Below, piece by piece: positions 51,649 through 59,241 of a DNA stretch of 64,000 bases. A program made the position numbers and the translations under genes. Below the pieces are notes generated by a model. That model was given only the letters and a program-made list of their open reading frames with translations. It was not told the origin of the DNA and ran no database searches. Source of the DNA: Candidatus Uhrbacteria bacterium. Lineage in GTDB: Bacteria > Patescibacteria > ABY1 > SG8-24 > UBA9934. Location of the stretch: contig JABJOE010000007.1 in NCBI GenBank assembly GCA_018664485.1, forward strand, positions 124,001 to 188,000, in the 5' to 3' direction. How positions within the stretch are numbered: position 1 is the first letter of the stretch; each line of letters begins with the position of its first letter.

Positions 51649-51680
51649 AGGGGTAAAACAAGGCTTTTTACCTCTTTTTT
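51649..51680 (+). terminator. Transketolase operon terminator
   Basis: AGGGGTAAAA/TTTTACCTC stem followed by TTTTTTT. Confidence 0.88.
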
Positions 51681-51693
51681 TGTTCATTGGCAC

Positions 51694-51722
51694 TTGACAA
51701 AAGTGCTATTTTGTGCTACTAT
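51694..51722 (+). promoter_or_regulatory. Promoter of the four-gene array
   Basis: TTGACA, 17 nt, TACTAT; start expected near 51729. Confidence 0.78.
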
Positions 51723-51728
51723 GTGAGG

Positions 51729-51850
51729 GTAGTTAAATTTCAAGTCTCTTTACAATTTAGTGAATGTGAGCCCACGTTGATATTTTGGGTGATGCCTCTA
51801 GGCTCACTCTACCCCCAGCTATAGCCTATGAGTTATAGCTATTTTTATTT
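51729..51850 (+). ncRNA. Small structured RNA ending in a terminator, before the array
   Basis: Directly behind the promoter. GGGTAG (51727-51732) pairs with CTACCC, enclosing GTGAGCC/GGCTCAC (about 51767-51810). Then AGCTATA/TATAGCT plus ATTTTTATTT forms an intrinsic terminator (51819-51848). It reads as either a free ~120-nt RNA or a riboswitch-like leader that controls entry into the array. No match to a class I know. A further hairpin (AGATGAAAGG/CCTTTTCATCT, 51859-51884) follows. Confidence 0.6.
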
Positions 51851-51910
51851 GGGAAAAAGATGAAAGGACAGGCCTTTTCATCTCGGTCTCAAACCGAGTG
51901 TTCACACAGC

Positions 51911-52036
51911 TCTCGTTAGCACGAGAACACCCAATACATTCTCGGTAATCACTGAGTGAGGGTGGCAAGCTGTACAAGATGTCCTGGCGCCTATGTCATG
52001 GACAGCTATCCCGACCATGGGATAGGAGAACATACA
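51911..52036 (+). promoter_or_regulatory. Repeated leader RNA, copy R1
   Basis: H1: TCTCGT/ACGAGA (51911-51926). H2: CTCGG/CTGAG (51941-51956). Core GTGAGGGTGGCAAGCTGTAC. H3: TGTCC/GGACA with TGGC/GTCA (51980-52004). H4: CTATCCC/GGGATAG (52006-52025), whose 3' arm runs into AGGAGA, the ribosome-binding site of the gene at 52037. Most divergent copy; its differences from R3 are compensatory in H1, H2 and H3. Confidence 0.8.
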
Positions 52037-52399
52037 ATGGAAGAAAAGCTTGCAACCGATCAGAAGCGCCTCTCAAATGAGTTCCTGCTTGAATTCTTGA
52101 GTGCGACTAACAATGACGAGCGCTGCAAAGCGCTTATCAAGGAGTCATACCGACTCTGGCCGAACAGGGATGGAAATCTCTACGATGGAGCCGACCACCC
52201 GTACTGTGTCTGGGAGAACAATGCCACAACTGCCGTTTCACGCGAGGAGAATGCAAAGATCTGTCTCCAACACGCGAAATATGCAGACAGCAACTGCCCG
52301 TTCGCAGATGGCGGAGTCCTCTACGACTTTGTCACAACTAGTGTACTTCTGTGGGAGCCAGAAAAAGCCCGCATCAAAGAAGTTTACGAGTCACTGTAG
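52037..52399 (+). CDS. Array gene 1: orphan protein
   Basis: 120 residues, no recognised family. Acidic and Trp/Tyr/Cys-containing (ALIKESYRLWPNRDG, DGADHPYCVWENNATTAVSREENAKICLQHAKYADSNCPFADGG). ATG 52037 has AGGAGA 7 nt upstream, released only if H4 opens. The upstream frame is open through the leader and would add MDSYPDHGIGEHT, so a longer form cannot be excluded. A CCCCAAGC/GCTTGGGG hairpin without T-run follows (52411-52431). Confidence 0.65.
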   Translation: MEEKLATDQKRLSNEFLLEFLSATNNDERCKALIKESYRLWPNRDGNLYDGADHPYCVWENNATTAVSREENAKICLQHAKYADSNCPFADGGVLYDFVTTSVLLWEPEKARIKEVYESL

Positions 52400-52410
52400 T
52401 TCTACTATCT

Positions 52411-52431
52411 CCCCAAGCAACTCGCTTGGGG
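52411..52431 (+). other. Intergenic hairpin, array gene 1/2
   Basis: CCCCAAGC/GCTTGGGG, loop AACTC. The same stem with a different loop occurs at 53763-53783. No T-run, so it may be a processing or stabilising structure rather than a terminator. Confidence 0.65.
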
Positions 52432-52621
52432 CTCCGCAGAGCACATCACACAGTGGTGGATTCCGCAGAGCAGGAATACTTCCCGCTTCAATACAGCCCT
52501 CGACCAACGAGGACATCTAATACATTCCCGGAGACTACCGGGTGAAGATGGCAGTCTGTGTAATATATCCTGACATTTGTGTCATGGATAACTATCCCTT
52601 GGTACGGATAGAAGTATACAT
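52432..52621 (+). promoter_or_regulatory. Repeated leader RNA, copy R2 (long form)
   Basis: The upstream part has TCCGCAGAGCA twice (52433 and 52462), CATCAC/GTGGTG, and GGAA/TTCC. Then H1 CCTCG/CGAGG (52498-52512), H2 CCCGG/CCGGG (52527-52542), core GTGAAGATGGC, H3 TATCC/GGATA with TGAC/GTCA, H4 CTATCC/GGATAG. A short frame MDNYPLVRIEVYI ends with a TGA that overlaps the ATG of the next gene (ATATGA). Confidence 0.82.
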
Positions 52622-53008
52622 ATGAGCGCGATCCTCTTTCTCCTGCTTTCAAGTCTCCTAGCACACGCAGACGACATCGTCACTACAACAAGGGCCGAAA
52701 CGGTTGTCGGTTATAGTGACGAGACTCTGATCTCCATAACTTCCGAAGTTGGAAGAGAGTGCTACGCCGCACGAAAGTGGCGACACTCAACTCTCGTATG
52801 CAGCGACATAGCAGTCTACACAATCCTTACGCACTCAGGTACATCATTGAAAAGTGTCAGTGTACCCATGTCGGCAACGACCTGGAATACTGCTCCGGTA
52901 CCTGGTAGCCGAATCGAAATTAGGTGCGAAGTAACAGTAGATGAGTACAACAACACAAACGGGTACCCGCTATTCATCCGGCGCCTTGATGAGTGCTGGG
53001 CGAACTAG
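52622..53008 (+). CDS. Array gene 2: exported orphan protein
   Basis: 128 residues with a signal peptide (MSAILFLLLSSLLAHA, cleaved before DD). Mature part beta-rich, with Cys in ECYAARKW, LVCSDI, IRCEV and DECWAN, probably two disulfides. No family recognised. A CCCCC/GGGGG hairpin follows (53022-53042). Confidence 0.7.
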   Translation: MSAILFLLLSSLLAHADDIVTTTRAETVVGYSDETLISITSEVGRECYAARKWRHSTLVCSDIAVYTILTHSGTSLKSVSVPMSATTWNTAPVPGSRIEIRCEVTVDEYNNTNGYPLFIRRLDECWAN

Positions 53009-53021
53009 TCAAACCCTTCTC

Positions 53022-53042
53022 CCCCTGGTACTAACCGGGGGC
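53022..53042 (+). other. Intergenic hairpin, array gene 2/3
   Basis: CCCCCTGGT/ACCGGGGG, loop ACTA; no T-run follows. Confidence 0.6.
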
Positions 53043-53107
53043 TCGATATAGAGCATGACAGAATCGTGCCTTGCGTCGAGCTAGATCATATCTGGCCTAC
53101 ATGCAGC

Positions 53108-53228
53108 CCTCGACCAACGAGGACTTCCAATAATCCGGATTTCCCGGTGAGGATGACAAGCTGTACTAGATATCCTGCCCCTCGGGTCATGGATAGCTAT
53201 CCCTTGGTACGGATAGAAGTAATAAGAG
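53108..53228 (+). promoter_or_regulatory. Repeated leader RNA, copy R3
   Basis: H1 CCTCG/CGAGG (53108-53122), H2 CCGG/CCGG, core GTGAGGATGACAAGCTGTAC, H3 TATCC/GGATA with TG-CCC/GGG-T-CA, H4 CTATCC/GGATAG with loop CTTGGTAC. ATGAC/GTCAT can also pair across H3. About 106 nt from H1 to the start codon. Confidence 0.82.
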
Positions 53229-53756
53229 ATGCCAGAACATCAGAAAACTGAGGCTATGCTAAAAATGATGGCCAGCCGGACGGCAAAGGAGCTTCCGCCC
53301 CTTCCAGATGGATCCAAAATCATTCTGGAAGACGCACCTTCCGGACTCGTTCTAGCCAGAAACAGTCAGCGAGGAGGAATGTTTAGAAGGTGGAACGATG
53401 ACAGAGGTCTTTTTCGCCGATTACTAGATCTGCTTCTTGGGTACAGTAGGAAAGGAGTACCCGTTCGACTGTTCGACCTGACCTGCTCAAACCAGTTCGA
53501 CCTAGTTGAGTCAGAGCACGTCATAAAGGAAGCGTACATGGAGCTTCGGTGCATCATCCAAACAAAGCCCAAACAGGTCTACCGAGAACTGTTTGGTAAA
53601 GCTGCACCTCCTCACTGGTCAAATAAGGAGGAGATGTGTATGCATAGACTAAATGATGCATTCAAAATCAATCAACGGAACCGCACTGATCTCTCTGGGG
53701 TCTTCGCGATCCGGTATGCGTGCGAATGCGCCATAAAAGCAAGCTACCCACTCTAG
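53229..53756 (+). CDS. Array gene 3: orphan protein
   Basis: 175 residues, no recognised family. Basic, with a central RRWNDDRGLFRRLLDLLLGYSRKGVPVRLFDLTCSNQFDLVESEHVIKEAYMEL and a C-terminal helical part with several Cys (EEMCMHRL, RYACECAIK). No signal peptide. Ribosome-binding site weak (AAGAG next to ATG). A CCCCAAGC/GCTTGGGG hairpin follows. Confidence 0.65.
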   Translation: MPEHQKTEAMLKMMASRTAKELPPLPDGSKIILEDAPSGLVLARNSQRGGMFRRWNDDRGLFRRLLDLLLGYSRKGVPVRLFDLTCSNQFDLVESEHVIKEAYMELRCIIQTKPKQVYRELFGKAAPPHWSNKEEMCMHRLNDAFKINQRNRTDLSGVFAIRYACECAIKASYPL

Positions 53757-53762
53757 TACCTT

Positions 53763-53783
53763 CCCCAAGCTCTAAGCTTGGGG
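53763..53783 (+). other. Intergenic hairpin, array gene 3/4
   Basis: CCCCAAGC/GCTTGGGG, loop TCTAA; same stem as at 52411, changed loop. Confidence 0.65.
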
Positions 53784-53962
53784 CTCCGCAGAGCACATCA
53801 CATCGTGGTGGATTCCGCAGAGCAGGATAATATCCCGCTTAAATACAGCCCTCGACCAACGAGGACTTCCAATAATCCGGATTTCCCGGTGAGGATGACA
53901 AGCTGTACTAGATATCCTGCCTCTCGGGTCATGGATAGCTATCCGGAAGGATAGTGGTAGTC
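53784..53962 (+). promoter_or_regulatory. Repeated leader RNA, copy R4 (long form)
   Basis: Upstream part as in R2 but with compensatory differences (CATCAC/GTGGTG with loop ATC; GGAT/ATCC instead of GGAA/TTCC). H1 CCTCG/CGAGG (53850-53864), H2, core and H3 almost identical to R3. H4 is CTATCC-GGAA-GGATAG, a tetraloop form. Confidence 0.82.
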
Positions 53963-54238
53963 ATGAAAATTCAAACAAAAACAGCTAAAGCGTTCCTTGA
54001 AGATAAAGTTGGCACAGCCACCATCCAGCTAATGTGGCTCCTGTTCACAGTCGAATGGGCATGGATGTTCTCTGGTGTAGCAGAGTACATGATCGCAGCA
54101 CCAATCGGTGGAACGATCGTAACCTTTATTATCGCCGCGGCAAGTGAAAGCCGCGAGCAAGCAGAGGCCAGACAAGTGTCGCTAATGTTCCTCGCCTCTC
54201 CGCTTGCGTTCGCTATCTACGTCGTCCCTATGTTTTGA
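53963..54238 (+). CDS. Array gene 4: small membrane protein
   Basis: 91 residues from ATG 53963. Polar N-terminus (MKIQTKTAKAFLEDK), then hydrophobic helices near residues 20-35, 42-60 and 75-91 with an acidic loop (ESREQAEARQ). No family recognised. Followed by a true terminator. Confidence 0.65.
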   Translation: MKIQTKTAKAFLEDKVGTATIQLMWLLFTVEWAWMFSGVAEYMIAAPIGGTIVTFIIAAASESREQAEARQVSLMFLASPLAFAIYVVPMF

Positions 54239-54263
54239 TGAGCTTCACACCTCTTCAATTCCC

Positions 54264-54296
54264 TCCCCCGCGCCATCTGGTATAGCGGGGGTTTGA
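54264..54296 (+). terminator. Terminator of the four-gene array
   Basis: CCCCCGC/GCGGGGG stem with a 13-nt loop, then TTTGAGTTTGGG; the only hairpin of the array with a T-rich tail. Confidence 0.78.
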
Positions 54297-54408
54297 GTTT
54301 GGGCTTTATTTTTTACCAATAAACTGCGTGAGCTCAGCAAATTAAGGTTGATTTCATTACCTATAGCTGTTTGCGTGAACTGCGTTGTTAGCGTACGATA
54401 CGCCTATT

Positions 54409-55110
54409 ATGCGACTGAATAAATATATTGCTCAATCAGGATACTGTTCACGCCGAAAGGCTGATCAGCTAATTGAAGACGGTGTGGTGACCATCAATGG
54501 GAATCCATCAGAGGTAGGTCAAAAAGTGGCCCACAATGATGTTGTTGCAGTGAACGGTCAAAAAATAGAAATAAACGAAAAGGAAGTTTATTTAGCTTTT
54601 CACAAACCATTTGGCGTAATCTGTACCGCTGACGAAAAAGCCGACAATACTATTTACGACTACCTTCCTACTGATCAACGACTTCTGTATGTTGGTAGAC
54701 TCGACGTTGAATCAAGTGGACTCCTGATCATGACAAGCGACGGGAATGTTGCAAACGCGATTGCGCACGGAAGCGGAAGTCACGAAAAAGAATACATCGT
54801 AACTGTCGACAAACCGATCAATCGAGCATTCGCTAAAAAAATGCGTGACGGTGTAATCATCGAAGGAGAAAAAACAAAACCAGCTCTTATCAAAAAAATG
54901 CGAGATGACCGATTCTCTCTCATCATCACACAAGGACGCAACCGACAGGTCAGAAAAATGTGTGAAGCTTTTGGATACAAAGTAAAAACACTTCGACGCG
55001 TTCGCGTTATGAACGTAAAGCTAGGAGCGCTTGGCGAAGGAAACTACCGGCCACTTACAAAAAATGAACGCCGAGGACTTTTGGCATCGCTAGGAATGAA
55101 ACAAGCTTAA
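54409..55110 (+). CDS. RsuA/RluB-family pseudouridine synthase
   Basis: 233 residues from ATG 54409. S4 domain (MRLNKYIAQSGYCSRRKADQLIEDGVVTINGN) and catalytic domain with VGRLDVESSGLLIMTSDG (catalytic Asp) and GRNRQVRKMCEAFGYKVKTLRRVRV. Modifies one uridine in 16S or 23S rRNA; RluB/RluF-like by sequence feel, target not certain. A -10 (TACGAT, 54394-54399) ends 9 nt before the ATG. Confidence 0.92.
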   Translation: MRLNKYIAQSGYCSRRKADQLIEDGVVTINGNPSEVGQKVAHNDVVAVNGQKIEINEKEVYLAFHKPFGVICTADEKADNTIYDYLPTDQRLLYVGRLDVESSGLLIMTSDGNVANAIAHGSGSHEKEYIVTVDKPINRAFAKKMRDGVIIEGEKTKPALIKKMRDDRFSLIITQGRNRQVRKMCEAFGYKVKTLRRVRVMNVKLGALGEGNYRPLTKNERRGLLASLGMKQA

Positions 55111-55149
55111 GGCCGGTTAATTTCGTTTTCCACTAACTACAAGTATGTG

Positions 55150-55734
55150 ATGAATAAACGGACGGTACAAATCATTGATTTTTTGAAAACCATTGAGGCT
55201 TTTAAAACGATTGAGCGAGAAATCCCAACGTCAGCCGGGCGACCAGAGAGCGACGCTGAGCACTCTTGGCACCTAGCCATGTTCCTTATCGCCTTTCAAG
55301 CAGAACTACCACCAACCCTCAACATGCAACGAGCACTGGAACTCGCACTCATGCATGATCTTGTTGAAATCTACGCAGGTGATACCTTTGCTTTTGATAT
55401 TGAAGGTCGTAAAACAAAAAAGGACCGAGAAGAACGAGCAGCTGTTCGTCTTTTTGATAAACTGCCAGACGACATCAAAGAACGTTTTACAAAATTATTC
55501 CGAGAATACGAAGACCAAACCTCAATCGAAGCACAAATCGTAAAGGCACTCGACAAATTGCAGCCAAGCCTCGTAAATTCTCAACTTGAAGGTGGCACTT
55601 GGGCAAAGCATGATCTTTCATATGAGAAAATCATGAAATACAAACGCCAATACGTAGAGCCATTTCCGTTCATCGAATCACTAATGGACGACATACTACA
55701 GGGCTCTGTAAACGAAGGACATCTTAGTCCGTAA
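55150..55734 (+). CDS. HD-domain 5'-nucleotidase-like protein (YfbR/HDDC2 type)
   Basis: 194 residues from ATG 55150. The HD site is complete: ESDAEHSWHLA, MHDLVEIYAGD and KALDKLQP. This arrangement matches the YfbR/HDDC2 group that dephosphorylates deoxynucleoside 5'-monophosphates. Part of a tight plus-strand run with the methyltransferase gene 8 nt downstream. Confidence 0.82.
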   Translation: MNKRTVQIIDFLKTIEAFKTIEREIPTSAGRPESDAEHSWHLAMFLIAFQAELPPTLNMQRALELALMHDLVEIYAGDTFAFDIEGRKTKKDREERAAVRLFDKLPDDIKERFTKLFREYEDQTSIEAQIVKALDKLQPSLVNSQLEGGTWAKHDLSYEKIMKYKRQYVEPFPFIESLMDDILQGSVNEGHLSP

Positions 55735-55742
55735 ATTCTCTT

Positions 55743-56264
55743 ATGATCAAAACTATCATTTTAGCTTTTCTCTGGGCAGTTATCGCAACAGCTGCCTGGG
55801 CTGGATGGTCCGCAGCACCTTGGGTTCCGAGCAAAACGAAATATAGAAGATTGTTTTTAGGCCGAATTCCAATAAATGAAGGAGATACCGTTTATGATCT
55901 CGGTTGTGGAACCGGAACCGTTTTAATCGATGTACTTGAGAAATATCCAAATACCAAAGCAATTGGCGTTGAAATATCAATCATTCCCTACCTCGTAGCG
56001 AAATTCAGGTCATTAACGCGACCCAACATGCAAGTGCGTTACGGGAACCTTTTTCGGACAAACCTAGCAGACGCCGATGTTGTTTTCATATACCTTCTGG
56101 AAAAAGCGTATCCAAAACTGCTCAAAAAACTCCGTGGTGAGCTTAAACCAACCTCCTTACTCGTACTTGAAGCCTGGCCTTTCAAAGGAATCGAACCGTG
56201 GAAAATAATCAAAGAACAGGACACCCTTCCAATCAATCTATATCGAGGAGAAGACCTTCAATGA
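55743..56264 (+). CDS. Membrane-anchored class I SAM methyltransferase
   Basis: 173 residues. An N-terminal hydrophobic helix (IILAFLWAVIATAAWAGWSAAPWV) precedes a short Rossmann methyltransferase domain: DTVYDLGCGTGTVLIDVL (motif I), IGVEISIIPYLVAK (acidic motif II), NLADADVVFIYLL. Substrate unknown; the anchor suggests a lipid or membrane-associated target. Ends 28 nt before the PfkB gene. Confidence 0.78.
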   Translation: MIKTIILAFLWAVIATAAWAGWSAAPWVPSKTKYRRLFLGRIPINEGDTVYDLGCGTGTVLIDVLEKYPNTKAIGVEISIIPYLVAKFRSLTRPNMQVRYGNLFRTNLADADVVFIYLLEKAYPKLLKKLRGELKPTSLLVLEAWPFKGIEPWKIIKEQDTLPINLYRGEDLQ

Positions 56265-56292
56265 AATAGGCTGAAGATGATACAATGTACGT

Positions 56293-57267
56293 ATGTATAA
56301 TCTTCTTACCGTAGGCGACATCAAGCTCGATACCTTTATTTCTATCCCAAAGGCGAGTGTTCAATGTCAGCTGAAAATGCCGGCCTGCCAACTCTGTATT
56401 GAGTATGGTAAAAAAATTCCTGTACACAATATCGTTACCCAAGTTGCAGGCAGCGCTCCAAATGTAGCTGTTGGAATTGCTAAGATGAAGAAAACCGTCG
56501 CTGTGAGCAGCATAATGGGAAAAGACGCTACAAATGTTCTCGCTCTAGATTTTTTAAAGGAACACAAGGTCGATACAAAATATATTAAGGCTGATCCAAA
56601 GCACAAAAGTAGTTTTGCTGCAGTATTGAATTTTAAAGGAGAGTCTACTCAGCTCGTATCACACGGTGATGTTGAATACCGTCTCTCAAACCGCACACCA
56701 AAGAGCGAGTGGATCCATGTATCGGAACTCGGTGGAGGATACGAAAAACTCTACAAAGATCTTGTAGTCCTGCAAAAGAAACGGGGTGTAAAAATAAGCA
56801 TCAACCCGGGTGTGATCCAGATCGAAGAAAGAAAAAAGGAATTGCTCGCCCTTTTAAAAGTTACTGAGGTTCTATTCGTGAACCGACGTGAAGCAGGGCA
56901 ACTAATCGGCAAAAGTCACAAAAACGATGTCCGTAAAATAATGACAGGACTTAAAGACCTTGGACCAAAATACGTAGTAATGACAGATGGACGCGACGGG
57001 GCCTACGCATACGACGGTGAGCAGTTAGACTTTGCCCCAATGTTCCCAGGAAGGCGTGTAGAGGCAACTGGAGCCGGTGATGCATTCACTACAGGGTTCT
57101 TGGGTGCAATGATACATGGGAAAACACACCGTGAATCACTAACCTGGGGTGCTGTAAACGCAGCATCAGTAGTATTCCATATCGGACCCACAGAAGGACT
57201 ACTTACACATACACAAATCCGAAAACAATTACGAGAACGCCCAAAATACAAAACAAAAGAACTGTAG
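56293..57267 (+). CDS. PfkB-family sugar kinase A
   Basis: 324 residues, ribokinase fold. AGSAPNVAVGIAKM, NPGVIQIEERK, GRDGAYAYDG and the anion hole/catalytic ATGAGDAFTTGFLGAM are present. An insert near residues 22-42 contains three Cys (C25, C32, C35). Sits directly before aldolase, so phosphofructokinase-like activity is plausible, but ribokinase or other sugar kinase activity is also possible. TACAAT (56281-56286) ends 6 nt before the ATG, so it is probably leaderless. Confidence 0.85.
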   Translation: MYNLLTVGDIKLDTFISIPKASVQCQLKMPACQLCIEYGKKIPVHNIVTQVAGSAPNVAVGIAKMKKTVAVSSIMGKDATNVLALDFLKEHKVDTKYIKADPKHKSSFAAVLNFKGESTQLVSHGDVEYRLSNRTPKSEWIHVSELGGGYEKLYKDLVVLQKKRGVKISINPGVIQIEERKKELLALLKVTEVLFVNRREAGQLIGKSHKNDVRKIMTGLKDLGPKYVVMTDGRDGAYAYDGEQLDFAPMFPGRRVEATGAGDAFTTGFLGAMIHGKTHRESLTWGAVNAASVVFHIGPTEGLLTHTQIRKQLRERPKYKTKEL

Positions 57268-57271
57268 ACAT

Positions 57272-58198
57272 ATGCCTCTAGTCACCCTTAAAAAAGTTCT
57301 CACAAAAGCCAACAAGCGTAACTATGCGGTTGGAGCTTTCAATATCAACAACCTTGAAATGTTGCAGGCCATAATGGAAGCTGCCGAGGCTGAACGCTCT
57401 CCGGTAATTATCTCTACAAGTGAAGGGGCGATTAACTACGCTGGTATGATGGAGCTAGGTTCTTTGGTCCACATTGCGGCAAAACGCTCAAAGCGTCCCG
57501 TTGTCTTTCACCTAGACCATGGAAAGAACTACAACCTAGTTGTAGAAGCTATCAAAAGTGGGCTCTACACCAGTGTAATGTACGACGGCTCTTCTCTACC
57601 CTTCGAACAAAACATTAAAAAGACAAAAAAACTTGTTGCGATGGCACATAAGCGAGGAATTTCGCTCGAAGCTGAATTGGGATCTATCGCAGGAATTGAA
57701 GACTTCGTATCAGTAGAAGAAAAGGACGCTCATCTTACAAATCCAGATCAAGCGAAAGATTTTATAAGGCGGACCGGATGCGACGCATTGGCAATCGCTG
57801 TGGGAACAAGTCACGGTGCATACAAATTCTCAGGAGCATCTAAATTAGACCAGAAACGCCTCACACAAATCAAACTACTCACAAAGATGCCGCTAGTATT
57901 ACATGGCGCTTCGGGAGTGCCATCAAATATCAAAAACCTCTGCATTAAATACGGATGTAAAATCGAAAAAGCAAAGGGTGTATCTGACGCGAGTATCAAG
58001 AAAGCTATTTCAAACGGTATCAACAAAATTAACATCGACACGGATTTACGCATCGCATTTGATGCCGGCATCCGAAAGTTTCTCAAAGATAATCCAGAGG
58101 TAATTGATCCACGAAAAATACTTACTCCAGCAAAGGAGCTAATTACAAAAGTCGTTCGACACAAGATGAAGATGTTCGGAAGTAGCAACAAGGGATAA
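57272..58198 (+). CDS. fba: Class II fructose-bisphosphate aldolase
   Basis: 308 residues, Zn-dependent TIM barrel. NYAVGAFNINNLEMLQAIMEAA, VVFHLDHGK (Zn His), EAELGSIAG, AVGTSHGAYKF (Zn His), LHGASG (Zn His) and NIDTDLRIAF are all present. Cleaves fructose-1,6-bisphosphate or a related ketose bisphosphate. It lies between two PfkB kinases and 4 nt after the first, forming a sugar-phosphate module. Confidence 0.93.
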   Translation: MPLVTLKKVLTKANKRNYAVGAFNINNLEMLQAIMEAAEAERSPVIISTSEGAINYAGMMELGSLVHIAAKRSKRPVVFHLDHGKNYNLVVEAIKSGLYTSVMYDGSSLPFEQNIKKTKKLVAMAHKRGISLEAELGSIAGIEDFVSVEEKDAHLTNPDQAKDFIRRTGCDALAIAVGTSHGAYKFSGASKLDQKRLTQIKLLTKMPLVLHGASGVPSNIKNLCIKYGCKIEKAKGVSDASIKKAISNGINKINIDTDLRIAFDAGIRKFLKDNPEVIDPRKILTPAKELITKVVRHKMKMFGSSNKG

Positions 58199-58206
58199 GT
58201 ACTGGA

Positions 58207-58241
58207 TAAACACGGGGCAAAACCTCGTGTTTTGTTATACT
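58207..58241 (+). terminator. Terminator fused to the promoter of PfkB B
   Basis: ACACGGGG/CCTCGTGT stem and TTTTG, directly followed by TTATACT (-10 ending at 58241). Confidence 0.72.
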
Positions 58242-58262
58242 GTTATTGAACCCAAATATACT

Positions 58263-59240
58263 ATGTACGATGTAATAACTATAGGATCAGCAACAAAAGA
58301 CATCTTTTTAGTGTCTAAACATTTTCAAATAATTCAGTCTGAGCAATTCGCCACTGGATATGGAGAGTGCGTTGCTTTCGGATCAAAAATTGAAATCGAA
58401 AAAGCGATAATGACGACTGGTGGTGGTGGTACAAACGCAGCTGCAACATTCGCACAGCTTGGATTTAAAACCGCCGTCATAACTCGAATTGGAGATGACT
58501 CTTCGGGACGAGATGTATTAGAGGACTTGAAGTTAGCAGGCGTAAAGACAACGCTAGTACAAAAAATTAAAGATGGACAAACCGGTCTCGGAGTTCAGCT
58601 CACAGCAAAAGACGGTGAACGATCCGTACTTGTAAACCGAGGTGTCTCAAGTTCGTTTTCTCCAAAAGATATTCCATGGCCCAAGCTGAAATCAAAATGG
58701 ATCTACATGACTTCCCTTGCCGGCAACACCGCGCTCGCAGCGCGCATTGCAAAACACGCAAAAGCAAATAACATTAAGATTGCGTTTAATCCTGGCTCAA
58801 AAGAATTAAAAAAAGGTCTACGTGGAATGAAGTCTATAATGGCCAATCTCACACTACTAAACCTCAATCTTGAAGAAGCTCAGCTACTTGCAGGCTCTAA
58901 AACAAAAGAGGTCGATGCACTTTGTAAAAAGATCGGACGAGAAGGGCTGACACTTATCATTACAGACGGCCCTCGTGGCGCATATGCTCATCAAAACGGA
59001 GAAACCTGGTTTGTACGACCAAGCCCTACCAAGGGAATCTCGCGAACAGGGGCTGGAGACGCTTTCGGATCAGGGCTCGTTGCGAGTCTTGCGAAGGGTA
59101 ACGATATCCCACACAGCCTTCGTGTCGGAGTCGAAAATGCAGAGTCTATCATCCAATCATATGGTGCAAAAATCGGAATTCTCAAAAAGTGGCCAACAAA
59201 ATCAAGGCTAACTCGATATAAAGTCCGTAAACTTTCTTAA
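58263..59240 (+). CDS. PfkB-family sugar kinase B
   Basis: 325 residues from ATG 58263. TTGGGGTNAAATFAQLGF, FNPGSKELKKGLRG, ITDGPRGAYAHQNG and SRTGAGDAFGSGLVASL (catalytic Asp). Only moderately similar to kinase A, and it shares the Cys-containing segment before the substrate loop (GECVAFGSKI). It may phosphorylate a different sugar. Followed by a membrane protein gene after 1 nt. Confidence 0.85.
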   Translation: MYDVITIGSATKDIFLVSKHFQIIQSEQFATGYGECVAFGSKIEIEKAIMTTGGGGTNAAATFAQLGFKTAVITRIGDDSSGRDVLEDLKLAGVKTTLVQKIKDGQTGLGVQLTAKDGERSVLVNRGVSSSFSPKDIPWPKLKSKWIYMTSLAGNTALAARIAKHAKANNIKIAFNPGSKELKKGLRGMKSIMANLTLLNLNLEEAQLLAGSKTKEVDALCKKIGREGLTLIITDGPRGAYAHQNGETWFVRPSPTKGISRTGAGDAFGSGLVASLAKGNDIPHSLRVGVENAESIIQSYGAKIGILKKWPTKSRLTRYKVRKLS

Positions 59241-59241
59241 T

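Noticed and set aside
51911..53962. CRISPR array
   Set aside because: Repeats are ~100-200 nt, imperfect, structured and separated by full genes rather than short unique spacers.
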